Assembly: GCF_048159605.1 (NCBI RefSeq)
Contig: NZ_JBLREB010000001.1
Span: forward strand, 1,922,001-1,986,000
Direction of reading: 5' to 3'
Length of the DNA: 64,000 bases
Source of the DNA: Ectobacillus polymachus
Lineage (GTDB): Bacteria; Bacillota; Bacilli; Bacillales; Bacillaceae_G
Below are positions 45,001 to 51,950 of the stretch, one piece after another. The notes under the pieces were generated by a model that saw only the letters and a list, made by a program, of their open reading frames with translations, made no database searches and was not told the origin of the DNA. Position 1 is the stretch's first letter. Every line of letters begins with the position of its first letter. Made by a program: the position numbers and the translations under genes.

Positions 45001-46801
45001 CGACATATTTCCAGCCTGTCCAGTTGATACCATCAGCCTGAGTTGTCAGGTCAATTGGTTTAGGCGTACCTGTTTTGTCATAGATATACATTCTAAGCCA
45101 GTAACCCTGCGCTTCAGGAGTCGCATAGACCCACATGCCGATTGCTGTCGGCATACCCGGTATATCTTTACTTACTGCAGGTCCGGCGTAAGCACCCAGT
45201 GTTGCATTCTTCGTTCCGTTGGTGAAGTCATAATCCATTTTAAGAGATTGATTGCCGAAACGAACAATCCCATCCGGATAACTCGAAATGGAAAGCTTAG
45301 AAACTTCACCACGACCTGCCGTCGAAGGTGCCCAGTCACCCAGTCCGTCTTCAAAATCATATAAAATGGTTGGCAACTGGCCTACGGTTACACTGATCGA
45401 AGCTGAGAGGTTTGTCCCCGCAAGCGTCGCCGTTACATCTCCTGAAGCACTCTCACTTCCTGTATGGAACATATTCTTGCTGTCGAAGGTGCCCATTTTG
45501 GAATCAAAATTCCATTTAATGTCACCATCATGCAGGATGACATTACGTCCCTGATACCTGGCGACCAATCCTAAATCATTTGTTGTGTTAAGTTTCAGAC
45601 TTAATGCCTTTTGGGAAAATTGAAGTTCATCGGGTACCGCAATTTCTACATTGGTACTGCCTACAACCTTCTCGTTGTACGAAAGGTTAACGGTCACATT
45701 ACCTGTTTTTCCATTCGACTGAAACAAACCAGTGGTTGCGTCAATCTTACCGAAAGATGAATCAGAAAGACTCCAACTGAGACCACTGGTTGGCAAGGAG
45801 GCTGAATATCCAGCTGAATCTACTCCCTTTGCCGAGAAAGGAATCGTGGAATTGGGTGTATACGTTTTATCAGCTGGCGAAACGGTTGCGGATGCAAACG
45901 TGTGATCGGCAGAAGAATTAGAAACGACTAGCAAAGAGTTCGCAACCACTCGCTCATTCCCATCAGAGGGACTGTTCTTCAAACTCAGGTTATCCTCTCC
46001 AGGAGTTCTGGAAATGTAAGTAGTAGAACCGCCTCCATCAAGGTTTACCGCCTGCACTGCACCCATATCAAGCATCAATTGTGCCAGGTCGGGAATCGAA
46101 ATACCATTCGAGTACGGAGATTGCCGCCCGTCAATGGCCACAATAAATACTGTGTTGTCACTCTTGATTCCTACAGCAGTTCTTGGTTCATTATTTGCCC
46201 CAACCCCTGATACGTCGTTAACTTTACCATCTTTAACTAAGAGGTTTCCCGCGCCTAAAGCCTGTTTCAGATTGCCTTTGACTTGATTGTATTTTGTTTG
46301 ATCACCAATAATCGGCGTTCCATCTTTTAAAACACCGAAGAATGTCTGATCATTTCCGTTCGCTTGATGAATTTCTATGCCATTTTTCACAACATTGCCT
46401 AGAGGTTCACCTGTAGCCATGTTGAAAAAATCAGCATTAACGCCTGCAACAACATGTTTCCCATTCTGAATTGCAGCATTCGCCTGATCACGAACTGTCT
46501 GCAGGCCATATGCATTACCATCGTTCGGCGTCCCTGCATACAGTTCGGTGTTTTTGTTACTCAGGTCAACATCTACAGCGTAAAGTTGTGTTCTTTCTCC
46601 TGTGGCATTTTTATAAGTAATTTGTTTTTCCTGAATACCGGACGCTAACTGGGTATTCGTTTCGTCGATGATTTGTTTCATTACCGAAGACGAAACATCA
46701 GGCTGCCCCAAGGCATACGATGGAACCGCAATGATGGTCTGTCCAAACAATAGGCAAGCTACTAACAACAGAGAAATAATCGATTTTATTTTACTTTTCA
46801 C
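42002..46801 (-). CDS. Giant LPXTG wall-anchored phosphodiester glycosidase-metallophosphoesterase
   Basis: About 1599 residues. Signal peptide (SIISLLLVACLLFG, cleavage likely after SYA near residue 31). About 45-295: phosphodiester glycosidase (NAGPA) domain with GVNADFF, PRTAVGI, VAIDGRQ and NLDGGGSTTY. About 300-475: two Ig-like modules. About 480-650: jelly-roll carbohydrate-binding-like module (ILYDFEDGLGDW). About 655-770 Ig-like, 775-895 cohesin-like, 900-985 carboxypeptidase-regulatory-like. About 990-1085 fibronectin/purple-acid-phosphatase N module. About 1085-1320: metallophosphoesterase with GDTQ, GDFTDD, GNHE and GHDHSYGR. Two FIVAR-type helical repeats (about 1385-1525), an 18-residue Gly/Asn/Glu repeat, then LPNTG, membrane span and KRKEN. 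Start: GTG at 46801 gives a normal signal peptide; GTG at 46816 is also possible. Base composition is richer in G+C than neighbours. Confidence 0.85.
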   Translation of the reverse strand: MKSKIKSIISLLLVACLLFGQTIIAVPSYALGQPDVSSSVMKQIIDETNTQLASGIQEKQITYKNATGERTQLYAVDVDLSNKNTELYAGTPNDGNAYGLQTVRDQANAAIQNGKHVVAGVNADFFNMATGEPLGNVVKNGIEIHQANGNDQTFFGVLKDGTPIIGDQTKYNQVKGNLKQALGAGNLLVKDGKVNDVSGVGANNEPRTAVGIKSDNTVFIVAIDGRQSPYSNGISIPDLAQLMLDMGAVQAVNLDGGGSTTYISRTPGEDNLSLKNSPSDGNERVVANSLLVVSNSSADHTFASATVSPADKTYTPNSTIPFSAKGVDSAGYSASLPTSGLSWSLSDSSFGKIDATTGLFQSNGKTGNVTVNLSYNEKVVGSTNVEIAVPDELQFSQKALSLKLNTTNDLGLVARYQGRNVILHDGDIKWNFDSKMGTFDSKNMFHTGSESASGDVTATLAGTNLSASISVTVGQLPTILYDFEDGLGDWAPSTAGRGEVSKLSISSYPDGIVRFGNQSLKMDYDFTNGTKNATLGAYAGPAVSKDIPGMPTAIGMWVYATPEAQGYWLRMYIYDKTGTPKPIDLTTQADGINWTGWKYVEAPIPSSYQGPFKTFPKQMIRMLSLKSGQPGGGPMTKGSIYVDNVRTVYGANVDDLKAPSIDSISVDGKTYKNSQVNISTAIHDDTSDPHATGINWDRNRIWVDGTEYTGANGHYSYDKDGTFSLSGYKWADGVHHVHVSIQDNFGNETVKDAYFTVDTKNGTKLSLEPKGTEASLGGTYQFALSADDLSNIKGATATINLGKGFPVKDVTFAQSASGSTYTYDPNTGDLKLTIKNEGASKQAGELALITVSVPSTTVAGTKIPYSITSGNMTLANTQEDVFNASFSTKPGEVPVVAAYQIQVQRMIVGSDGTLQVLTQDGQPVSGAEVSMTSADGKTQSLGTTDAKGMLSSALPTSSLQKFTLTAHKDSGYSFPVSAQSYNAQKTAAPSNILVGATQDSKTEKSVTWMTNPLQDEDKAVLQVATNEAYATQGVQAFQNFNGTKELITYSNDSSAIDLNSAKATGLKPGTAYVFRVGDGKNWSDVRNFTTLTDSDHMTFNVFGDTQVTNPSGLDNFDKILTRIENDPIKSDFAIHIGDFTDDQTIFNEADITAQFFNKHPAFDSLDMIHVLGNHEYQGDDGTKSAAMLAIPNTNGPDANKTGTYSVDYGNMHIAVIGWTDNADTMKKEMDWLRNDMKATHQTWKIIATHQPTYNKNPDDAQSMMFHDMLAPVCDELGIDLVFNGHDHSYGRTYPLVGHQKASVGTTYIATGHTGDKTYEIQPNDPSVFEVIQKDKNEVVYTTAHVNGNKMELIAEHPDGSVVDDVTLTAHPADKTALEETVKSAKALNLNDYSIIGQNDFVSALSNAQKVLDDENAIPQDVSSALNDLTKAQAALKKSADKTALEDAIAKANKLDLTKYKEAGQAAFKTKLQDATAIYDNKALSVDDQKQVDTMTDELNQAISSLQPINGSGNGSNEGQGNQGNEGNSNNSGSNEGQGNHGNEGNSNASTNPITQDQSNAKGQKQLPNTGNVFNAWTLSTIGVVLILIAAGIMMKRKEN
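42161..42268 (-). repeat. Two tandem 54-bp units in the wall-spanning region
   Basis: Units start at 42161 and 42215 and encode two near-identical copies of GSNEGQGN(Q/H)GNEGNSN plus two residues, the hydrophilic wall-spanning segment just before the LPXTG motif. Copy number is likely variable between strains. Confidence 0.85.
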
Positions 46802-46898
46802 GTGCTTCTCTTCCACCCCGTATCATAAATTTACCCCTAAAGGAAAAGTCATATATTTATATCCTACATATTCCAATAAGAGCTTTAAAAATTTTATC

Positions 46899-46920
46899 AG
46901 TATGAGATTAATCACATACT
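46899..46920. promoter_or_regulatory. 22-bp near-perfect palindrome upstream of the wall-protein gene
   Basis: AGTATGAGATT/AATCACATACT, 10 of 11 positions symmetrical. On the minus strand it is followed directly by GATAAAAT, a plausible -10, so the palindrome would cover the -35 region. Candidate operator; the regulator is unknown. Confidence 0.4.
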
Positions 46921-47116
46921 AGGAATTAGTAATGATTATGTAAAAAATTATTGTCATCATTCGGGGATGATAGGCCGGACGGTCTCCACCTTTGTACGCT
47001 TCGAGGAAAACCTCACGATCCAATCCGTTGACAAAAGTATTTCCTACCCGTGCCAAGTAGACCAGTTTTTTTATTACGAACTCAAGGTTCCGGGGCTGGC
47101 ACGATCTATTCTTCAC
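46919..47116 (-). pseudogene. N-terminal fragment of an IS1182-like transposase
   Basis: A 65-codon frame whose end reads DREVFLEAYKGGDRPAYHPRM, matching the conserved N-terminal region of IS1182-type transposases (pattern ...F...Y.GG.RPAYHP+M). After MMTIIFY the frame drifts into a stop, and the DDE catalytic domain is absent. It lies between ytkL and the wall-protein gene, marking the right side of the inserted segment. No terminal inverted repeats were found. Confidence 0.65.
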
Positions 47117-47130
47117 TTCTACTATAAAAA

Positions 47131-47170
47131 AATAGTAGCACAGACCATGGCCATGGTCTGTGCTACTAAT
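47131..47170 (-). terminator. ytkL terminator, a 36-bp perfect palindrome
   Basis: 47133-47150 is exactly complementary to 47151-47168 (TAGTAGCACAGACCATGG and complement) with no unpaired loop bases; the minus strand then has seven T. Lies 13 bases after the ytkL stop. Confidence 0.85.
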
Positions 47171-47181
47171 CTTAGTATGTT

Positions 47182-47865
47182 TTATAATTGCATGATTTCA
47201 CCCGGCTTCAATACTTTTCCATTGTTATTCTTTAGCTTAGAAACAAAGTCGTAACCATCTTGTTTAATAAGAGCAAACGTATTGTAATGAATCGGAACAA
47301 CCATTTTTGCTCTTACCCATTCAGCAGCTAATAAGGCATCCTCTGGCCCCATGGTAAAGTTATCTCCGATTGGTAAAAATGCAATATCAATCGAATGGCG
47401 AGTGCCAATCAGCTTCATATCAGAAAATAATGCTGTATCACCCGCATGATAAACTGTTTTACCTTCCGCCGTAAACATAACGCCTGCTGGCATCCCTGTA
47501 TACACAATCGTTTTTGTTTCCTCATCAATATAACTTGAACCATGGAAAGCTTGTGTAAATCTAACGGTACCAAATTCAAATTCGTGAGAGCCGCCAATGT
47601 GCATGGCATGGGTGCGAATACCTTGCCACTTTAAAAATGTCGCTAGCTCAAAAGGTGCTACTACTAGTGCATTATTCTTTTTTGCGAGGTCCACCGTATC
47701 ACCCACATGATCATCATGCCCATGAGTTAATAAAATAACATCTACCTTTACCTCACTAGCTTTCAAATCCGTATTCGGGTTTCCTGTAAGAAACGGATCA
47801 ATAAAAACAGTAGTTGTTTTCGTTTGTATCTTTACTACAGAATGACCATGATAGGAAATAAACAT
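47182..47865 (-). CDS. ytkL: Metal-dependent hydrolase, UPF0173 (YtkL)
   Basis: 227 residues, metallo-beta-lactamase fold. VFIDPFLTGNPNTD, LLTHGHDDHVGDT (HxHxDH zinc motif), YHAGDTALFSDM, and MGPEDALLAAEWVRAKMVVPIHYNTF with the last histidine. UPF0173 proteins are conserved cytosolic hydrolases with unknown substrate. RBS GGAGGGATG. Divergent from the M24 peptidase gene. Confidence 0.93.
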   Translation of the reverse strand: MFISYHGHSVVKIQTKTTTVFIDPFLTGNPNTDLKASEVKVDVILLTHGHDDHVGDTVDLAKKNNALVVAPFELATFLKWQGIRTHAMHIGGSHEFEFGTVRFTQAFHGSSYIDEETKTIVYTGMPAGVMFTAEGKTVYHAGDTALFSDMKLIGTRHSIDIAFLPIGDNFTMGPEDALLAAEWVRAKMVVPIHYNTFALIKQDGYDFVSKLKNNNGKVLKPGEIMQL

Positions 47866-47993
47866 TTCATCCCTCCTCTTGTACAGTTTGTCTTACTTGC
47901 ATACATCTTATCTCTTTTTTTGAAGTAGGAACCTTGTCATTTATATCAAAAACGATGTACAGTTATACAGTATACTGATTGGAGGGACCACAT

Positions 47994-49091
47994 ATGCAAC
48001 AACGTTTAAACAACCTAATGAACTGGCTTCAAACAAACGATGTAGAAGCTGCCTTTATTTCGTCTACATCTAATGTATTTTATTTAAGCGGTTTTTATTG
48101 TGAACCGAATGAGAGATTGCTCGGTTTATTCGTATTCCAAGAAAAAGAACCGATTCTTATCTGTCCAAAAATGGAAGAAGATAAAGCAAGAGCTGCTGGA
48201 TGGAAGGATGAAATTGTTAGCTTTAGCGATACAGACAATCCTTGGGAAAAAGTATCACATTCCATACAAGCTCGGGGAATTCATGTTCATACATTAGCAA
48301 TTGAGAAAGAACATGTAAATGTTACTCGATATGAAAGCTTACGTTCCCTATTTCCAGACGCTTCCTTTACGGCTGCCGAGGAAAAGATGCAAGAGTTACG
48401 CTTAGTAAAAGATGACAAGGAACTTGCTATTCTTAGACAAGCTGCCCAAATGGCCGACTATGCTGTAGAACTTGGTGTTAGTCAAATTGCTGAAGGTAAA
48501 TCAGAAATGGAAATCTTAAGCGTAATTGAATACGAAGTAAAGAAGCGTGGGATTTCAAAAATGTCCTTTAGTACCATGGTACTAACTGGTGCTAATACCG
48601 CACTACCGCACGGTGAACCTGGGGACAATCGCATCAAGCGCGGAGATTTTGTTTTATTCGATCTTGGCGTTGTGATTGATGGCTATTGCTCCGATATTAC
48701 ACGGACCGTTGCATTTGGAGATATATCCGAGCAGCAACAAAAAATCTATGACACCGTGCTTTCAGCGAACAAACAAGCTATCAATATTTGTAAACCAGGG
48801 ACAATGATTGCAGATGTCGATAAAACGGCACGCTCCTTCATCGAAAAGGCTGGCTATGGAGACTATTTCCCTCATCGTCTTGGTCACGGATTAGGAATTA
48901 GCATTCACGAGTATCCATCTTTAACAGATGTAAATAGAAATGCACTACGTAAAGGCATGGTCTTTACAATTGAGCCAGGTATTTACGTACCAAACGTTGC
49001 CGGTGTTCGTATTGAAGATGATGTATATATTACAGATTCTGGTGTAGAAGTACTAACCCACTATCCAAAAGAACTACAAATTATCAAATAA
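47994..49091 (+). CDS. M24-family Xaa-Pro peptidase
   Basis: 365 residues from the ATG at 47994, seven bases after GGAGGG. N-terminal creatinase-like domain (about 1-125), then a pita-bread catalytic domain with metal ligands in LFDLGVVIDGYCSDITRT (two Asp), HRLGHGLGISIHE (His), FTIEPGIYVP (Glu) and GVRIEDDVYIT (Glu). Likely an aminopeptidase P or prolidase (PepQ-like); which of the two cannot be settled from motifs alone. Confidence 0.9.
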   Translation: MQQRLNNLMNWLQTNDVEAAFISSTSNVFYLSGFYCEPNERLLGLFVFQEKEPILICPKMEEDKARAAGWKDEIVSFSDTDNPWEKVSHSIQARGIHVHTLAIEKEHVNVTRYESLRSLFPDASFTAAEEKMQELRLVKDDKELAILRQAAQMADYAVELGVSQIAEGKSEMEILSVIEYEVKKRGISKMSFSTMVLTGANTALPHGEPGDNRIKRGDFVLFDLGVVIDGYCSDITRTVAFGDISEQQQKIYDTVLSANKQAINICKPGTMIADVDKTARSFIEKAGYGDYFPHRLGHGLGISIHEYPSLTDVNRNALRKGMVFTIEPGIYVPNVAGVRIEDDVYITDSGVEVLTHYPKELQIIK

Positions 49092-49112
49092 CATAAGCTT
49101 TGTACCACAGGC

Positions 49113-49148
49113 GAGAGGGTGTCTTACATAAGGCACCCTCTTGTTTTT
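49113..49148 (+). terminator. Terminator of the M24 peptidase gene
   Basis: Arms AGAGGGTGTCTT / AAGGCACCCTCT (one G-T pair) with a short loop followed by TGTTTTT. Confidence 0.88.
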
Positions 49149-49172
49149 ATGTAACCTCTATCTTCTTACCCT

Positions 49173-50309
49173 TTAAGACAAAGACGGCATTTTTTCTAAT
49201 ACTTGTGCTGCAGGGAAATAGGGGATTCCATGTGCATCCGCTACAGCCTGAAACGTTACATATCCATTCAAGGTATTCAGCCCTTTCAAGAGAGCATTAT
49301 TTTCTAAAATGGCCTTTTTAAATCCTTTATTTGCAATTTCTAGTGCATAAGGTACCGTAACATTCGTTAATGCAATTGTAGATGTACGAGGAACTGCACC
49401 CGGCATATTAGCAACTGCATAATGCACAACCCCATGCTTCACATAGGTTGGCTCATTATGCGTTGTAATACGATCTGTCGTTTCAAAAATGCCTCCTTGA
49501 TCAATTGCAATGTCAATCACTACCGAGCCTTCCTCCATCGACTTAATCATTTCTTCCGTTACAAGCTTCGGCGCCTTTGCACCTGGAATAAGAACAGCAC
49601 CAATGACAAGATCGGATTCCTTTACAGCATGTGCAATGTTATAAGGATTTGACATCAACGTTTTAATCTGATGACCAAATAGATCATCTAACTGACGTAA
49701 ACGATTAGGATTCACGTCGATCATCGTTACATCTGCTCCTAATCCTACTGCAATCTTTGCTGCATTCGTTCCAGCAACGCCGCCTCCAACGATTGTAACC
49801 TTCCCACGTCTAACGCCTGGTACCCCTCCTAATAAAATTCCTTTTCCACCTTCTTGCTTTTCAAGGAATCTGGCTCCTATTTGTGCTGACATGCGTCCCG
49901 CTACTTCGCTCATTGGTGTTAGAAGAGGAAGCGTTCTGTTTTCGATCTGTACAGTTTCATAGGCAATACTAATTACTTTTTTTGTAAGAAGTGCTTTTGT
50001 AAGCTCAGGTTCTGGTGCTAAATGAAGATACGTAAATAAAATTAAGTCTTTTTTAAAATACTTATATTCACTTGGAACAGGTTCTTTAACTTTCATAACC
50101 ATTTCCATATTCCAAGCTTTTGCAGCTGAATCTACAATGGTCGCCCCTGCTTTCATGTATTCATCATCTATAAAACCTGACCCAATTCCTGCATTCGTTT
50201 CTATATATACTTCATGCCCGCTGTGAACAATATGTAGTACTCCACCTGGTGTTACCGCAACACGATTTTCATTATTTTTAACTTCCTTCGGAACGCCGAT
50301 ACGCATCAT
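49173..50309 (-). CDS. ald: Alanine dehydrogenase
   Basis: 378 residues, usual length. GVPKEVKNNENRVAVTP (substrate Arg), VKEPVPSEY with catalytic Lys, FTYLHLAPEPEL with catalytic His, TIVGGGVAGTNAAKIAVGLGADVTMID (NAD site, in part) and VVIDIAIDQGGI. Interconverts L-alanine and pyruvate; in Bacillus needed for growth on alanine and for sporulation. RBS GGAGGAC; a second ATG one codon later is equally possible. Confidence 0.97.
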   Translation of the reverse strand: MMRIGVPKEVKNNENRVAVTPGGVLHIVHSGHEVYIETNAGIGSGFIDDEYMKAGATIVDSAAKAWNMEMVMKVKEPVPSEYKYFKKDLILFTYLHLAPEPELTKALLTKKVISIAYETVQIENRTLPLLTPMSEVAGRMSAQIGARFLEKQEGGKGILLGGVPGVRRGKVTIVGGGVAGTNAAKIAVGLGADVTMIDVNPNRLRQLDDLFGHQIKTLMSNPYNIAHAVKESDLVIGAVLIPGAKAPKLVTEEMIKSMEEGSVVIDIAIDQGGIFETTDRITTHNEPTYVKHGVVHYAVANMPGAVPRTSTIALTNVTVPYALEIANKGFKKAILENNALLKGLNTLNGYVTFQAVADAHGIPYFPAAQVLEKMPSLS

Positions 50310-50432
50310 TGTCCTCCTCCAAGTAGTTCATACTTTTCTACCACTCGTAGTATTACCAAACAATATTGCATCCGATTAGTATTGTTAGAAATTGTAACAC
50401 TTAGATTCTTTGGACATCTGTTTCTCACACAC

Positions 50433-51197
50433 TTATTTTTGTCTATGGCGATGAATGACATCAATTCCGCCTGTAACCTCCATACAAGTTCCTGTTATCA
50501 TATCCGAATGATCATCACATAAAAACAGAATGGCGCGTGCAATATCCTCTCCCGTTCCAGAGCGACCAACAGGCGTCCTACCATCCTTTTGTTTTCTTGA
50601 CTCCTCAATCGTGGCTTCTTTCATTTCCCCAATGATATCTCCCGGACACACCATGTTAGAAGTAATTCCGTATTCAGCTTCTTCATAGGCAATGGTTTTT
50701 GTTAATGAGACGATTCCAACCTTAGCTGCTGCAAAGGCTGAACGATAAACCCATCCAGGGGCACTCTCAGCACCTTGAAACCCATAGTTGATAATGCGTC
50801 CAAATCGTTGCTTACGCATAATGGGAATTATTTGCTTCAATAAGTAAAAAACGGAGTGTAAATTTCCATCAATCATCGAATGCCATTCATCGTCGCTATA
50901 ATCAACAAGTCGCTTTCTTTCAAAAATATAAGGACCCGCATTATTAATTAAGCAGTCAATTCTGCCAAAACGCTGCATGGTTACGTTAACCACATGATAT
51001 AAATCTTCTTTATTCAGAACGTTAGCTCGTATAATAAGCATTCGGTCTTGTATATCTGCAAATTCTTCTCGCAATGAAGCTACTGCCACTTCATCACTTC
51101 GATATGTAACGGTGACAGAATATCCCTGTTTTAAAAACTCTTCTGTAACCTTTCTACCCAATCCCTTTGAACCGGCTGTAATGAGCGCATGTCTCAA
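50433..51197 (-). CDS. Short-chain dehydrogenase/reductase with atypical active site
   Basis: 254 residues. Cofactor motif TAGSKGLGRKV, NNAGPYIFE and the overall Rossmann SDR fold are clear, similar to B. subtilis YtkK. The catalytic YxxxK is replaced: the sequence reads YRSAFAAAKVG, with Phe where Tyr is expected, and the preceding catalytic serine segment is IINYGFQG rather than a Ser-containing one. C-terminal GGIDVIHRHRQK. It may be non-catalytic or use different chemistry. Located between ald and the universal stress protein gene. Confidence 0.85.
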   Translation of the reverse strand: MRHALITAGSKGLGRKVTEEFLKQGYSVTVTYRSDEVAVASLREEFADIQDRMLIIRANVLNKEDLYHVVNVTMQRFGRIDCLINNAGPYIFERKRLVDYSDDEWHSMIDGNLHSVFYLLKQIIPIMRKQRFGRIINYGFQGAESAPGWVYRSAFAAAKVGIVSLTKTIAYEEAEYGITSNMVCPGDIIGEMKEATIEESRKQKDGRTPVGRSGTGEDIARAILFLCDDHSDMITGTCMEVTGGIDVIHRHRQK

Positions 51198-51377
51198 CTA
51201 AAGCCCCTCCTTGTATTCATATACATCATATGTAACAATTTGTAATGAAAATTACAAATTAGATGCCTAAAAAATTTTTTTGAATTCTGTAACATTTCTG
51301 TTAATACATTAAACCAGTTTAGTTGTATAATAATGGTATGGAAAGTTATTTCTTTGTCAATTAAGGGGGACTCCTTC

Positions 51378-51836
51378 ATGTCAACACAATACAAAAATAT
51401 TTTAGTTGCAGTTGATGGTTCAAAAGAAGCAGAAAAAGCATTCAAAAAGGCAATTCAAGTTACAAAGCGCAATAACGCTAAATTGATTATAACTCATGTC
51501 GTTGATGTTAAAGCATATTCTGCAGTTGAAGCTTATAGTCGCGCTATCGCAGAACGAGCAAATGTATTTGCTGAAGATTTGCTCGAAGAATACGAAAAAA
51601 TCGCGGTTGAAGCAGGAGTTCAAACAGTAGAAACCGTTCTTGAATTCGGAAATCCAAAATCAAAAATTTCTAAAGAAATTGCACCAAACACGCAAGCAGA
51701 CCTAATCATTTGTGGTGCAACAGGATTAAACGCAGTAGAACGCTTCTTAATCGGTAGTGTATCTGAACATATTATTCGTTACGCAGCGTGTGATGTCCTT
51801 GTCGTACGAGCAGAAGACGAAGTAGGCGAAATCTAA
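51378..51836 (+). CDS. Universal stress protein, UspA family
   Basis: 152 residues from the ATG at 51378, preceded by AAGGGGG; 15 upstream in-frame codons lack support. NILVAVDGSKEAEKAF at the N terminus and the ATP-binding motif CGATGLNAVERFLIGSVSEHI (G-2x-G-9x-G-S) followed by CDVLVVR. Likely an ATP-binding UspA-type protein. Transcribed alone, with terminators on both sides of its 3' end. Confidence 0.93.
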   Translation: MSTQYKNILVAVDGSKEAEKAFKKAIQVTKRNNAKLIITHVVDVKAYSAVEAYSRAIAERANVFAEDLLEEYEKIAVEAGVQTVETVLEFGNPKSKISKEIAPNTQADLIICGATGLNAVERFLIGSVSEHIIRYAACDVLVVRAEDEVGEI

Positions 51837-51863
51837 CTGTAAGCAGTGAATCTAGAGCACGAC

Positions 51864-51899
51864 AAAAAGCGGGACCGCCCTAGCCGTTCCGCTTTTTAT
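51864..51899 (+). terminator. Terminator of the usp gene
   Basis: Arms AAAAAGCGG / CCGCTTTTT with an imperfect inner stem, followed by TTTTTATAT. Confidence 0.8.
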
Positions 51900-51914
51900 A
51901 TCAGAATATAAAGC

Positions 51915-51948
51915 AAAAAGACCTGACATATTGTCAGGTCTTTTTGTA
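51915..51948. terminator. argG-argH terminator
   Basis: Perfect arms AAAAAGACCTGACA / TGTCAGGTCTTTTT with a 3-base loop; usable from both sides, directly after the argH stop. Confidence 0.9.
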
Positions 51949-51950
51949 TT

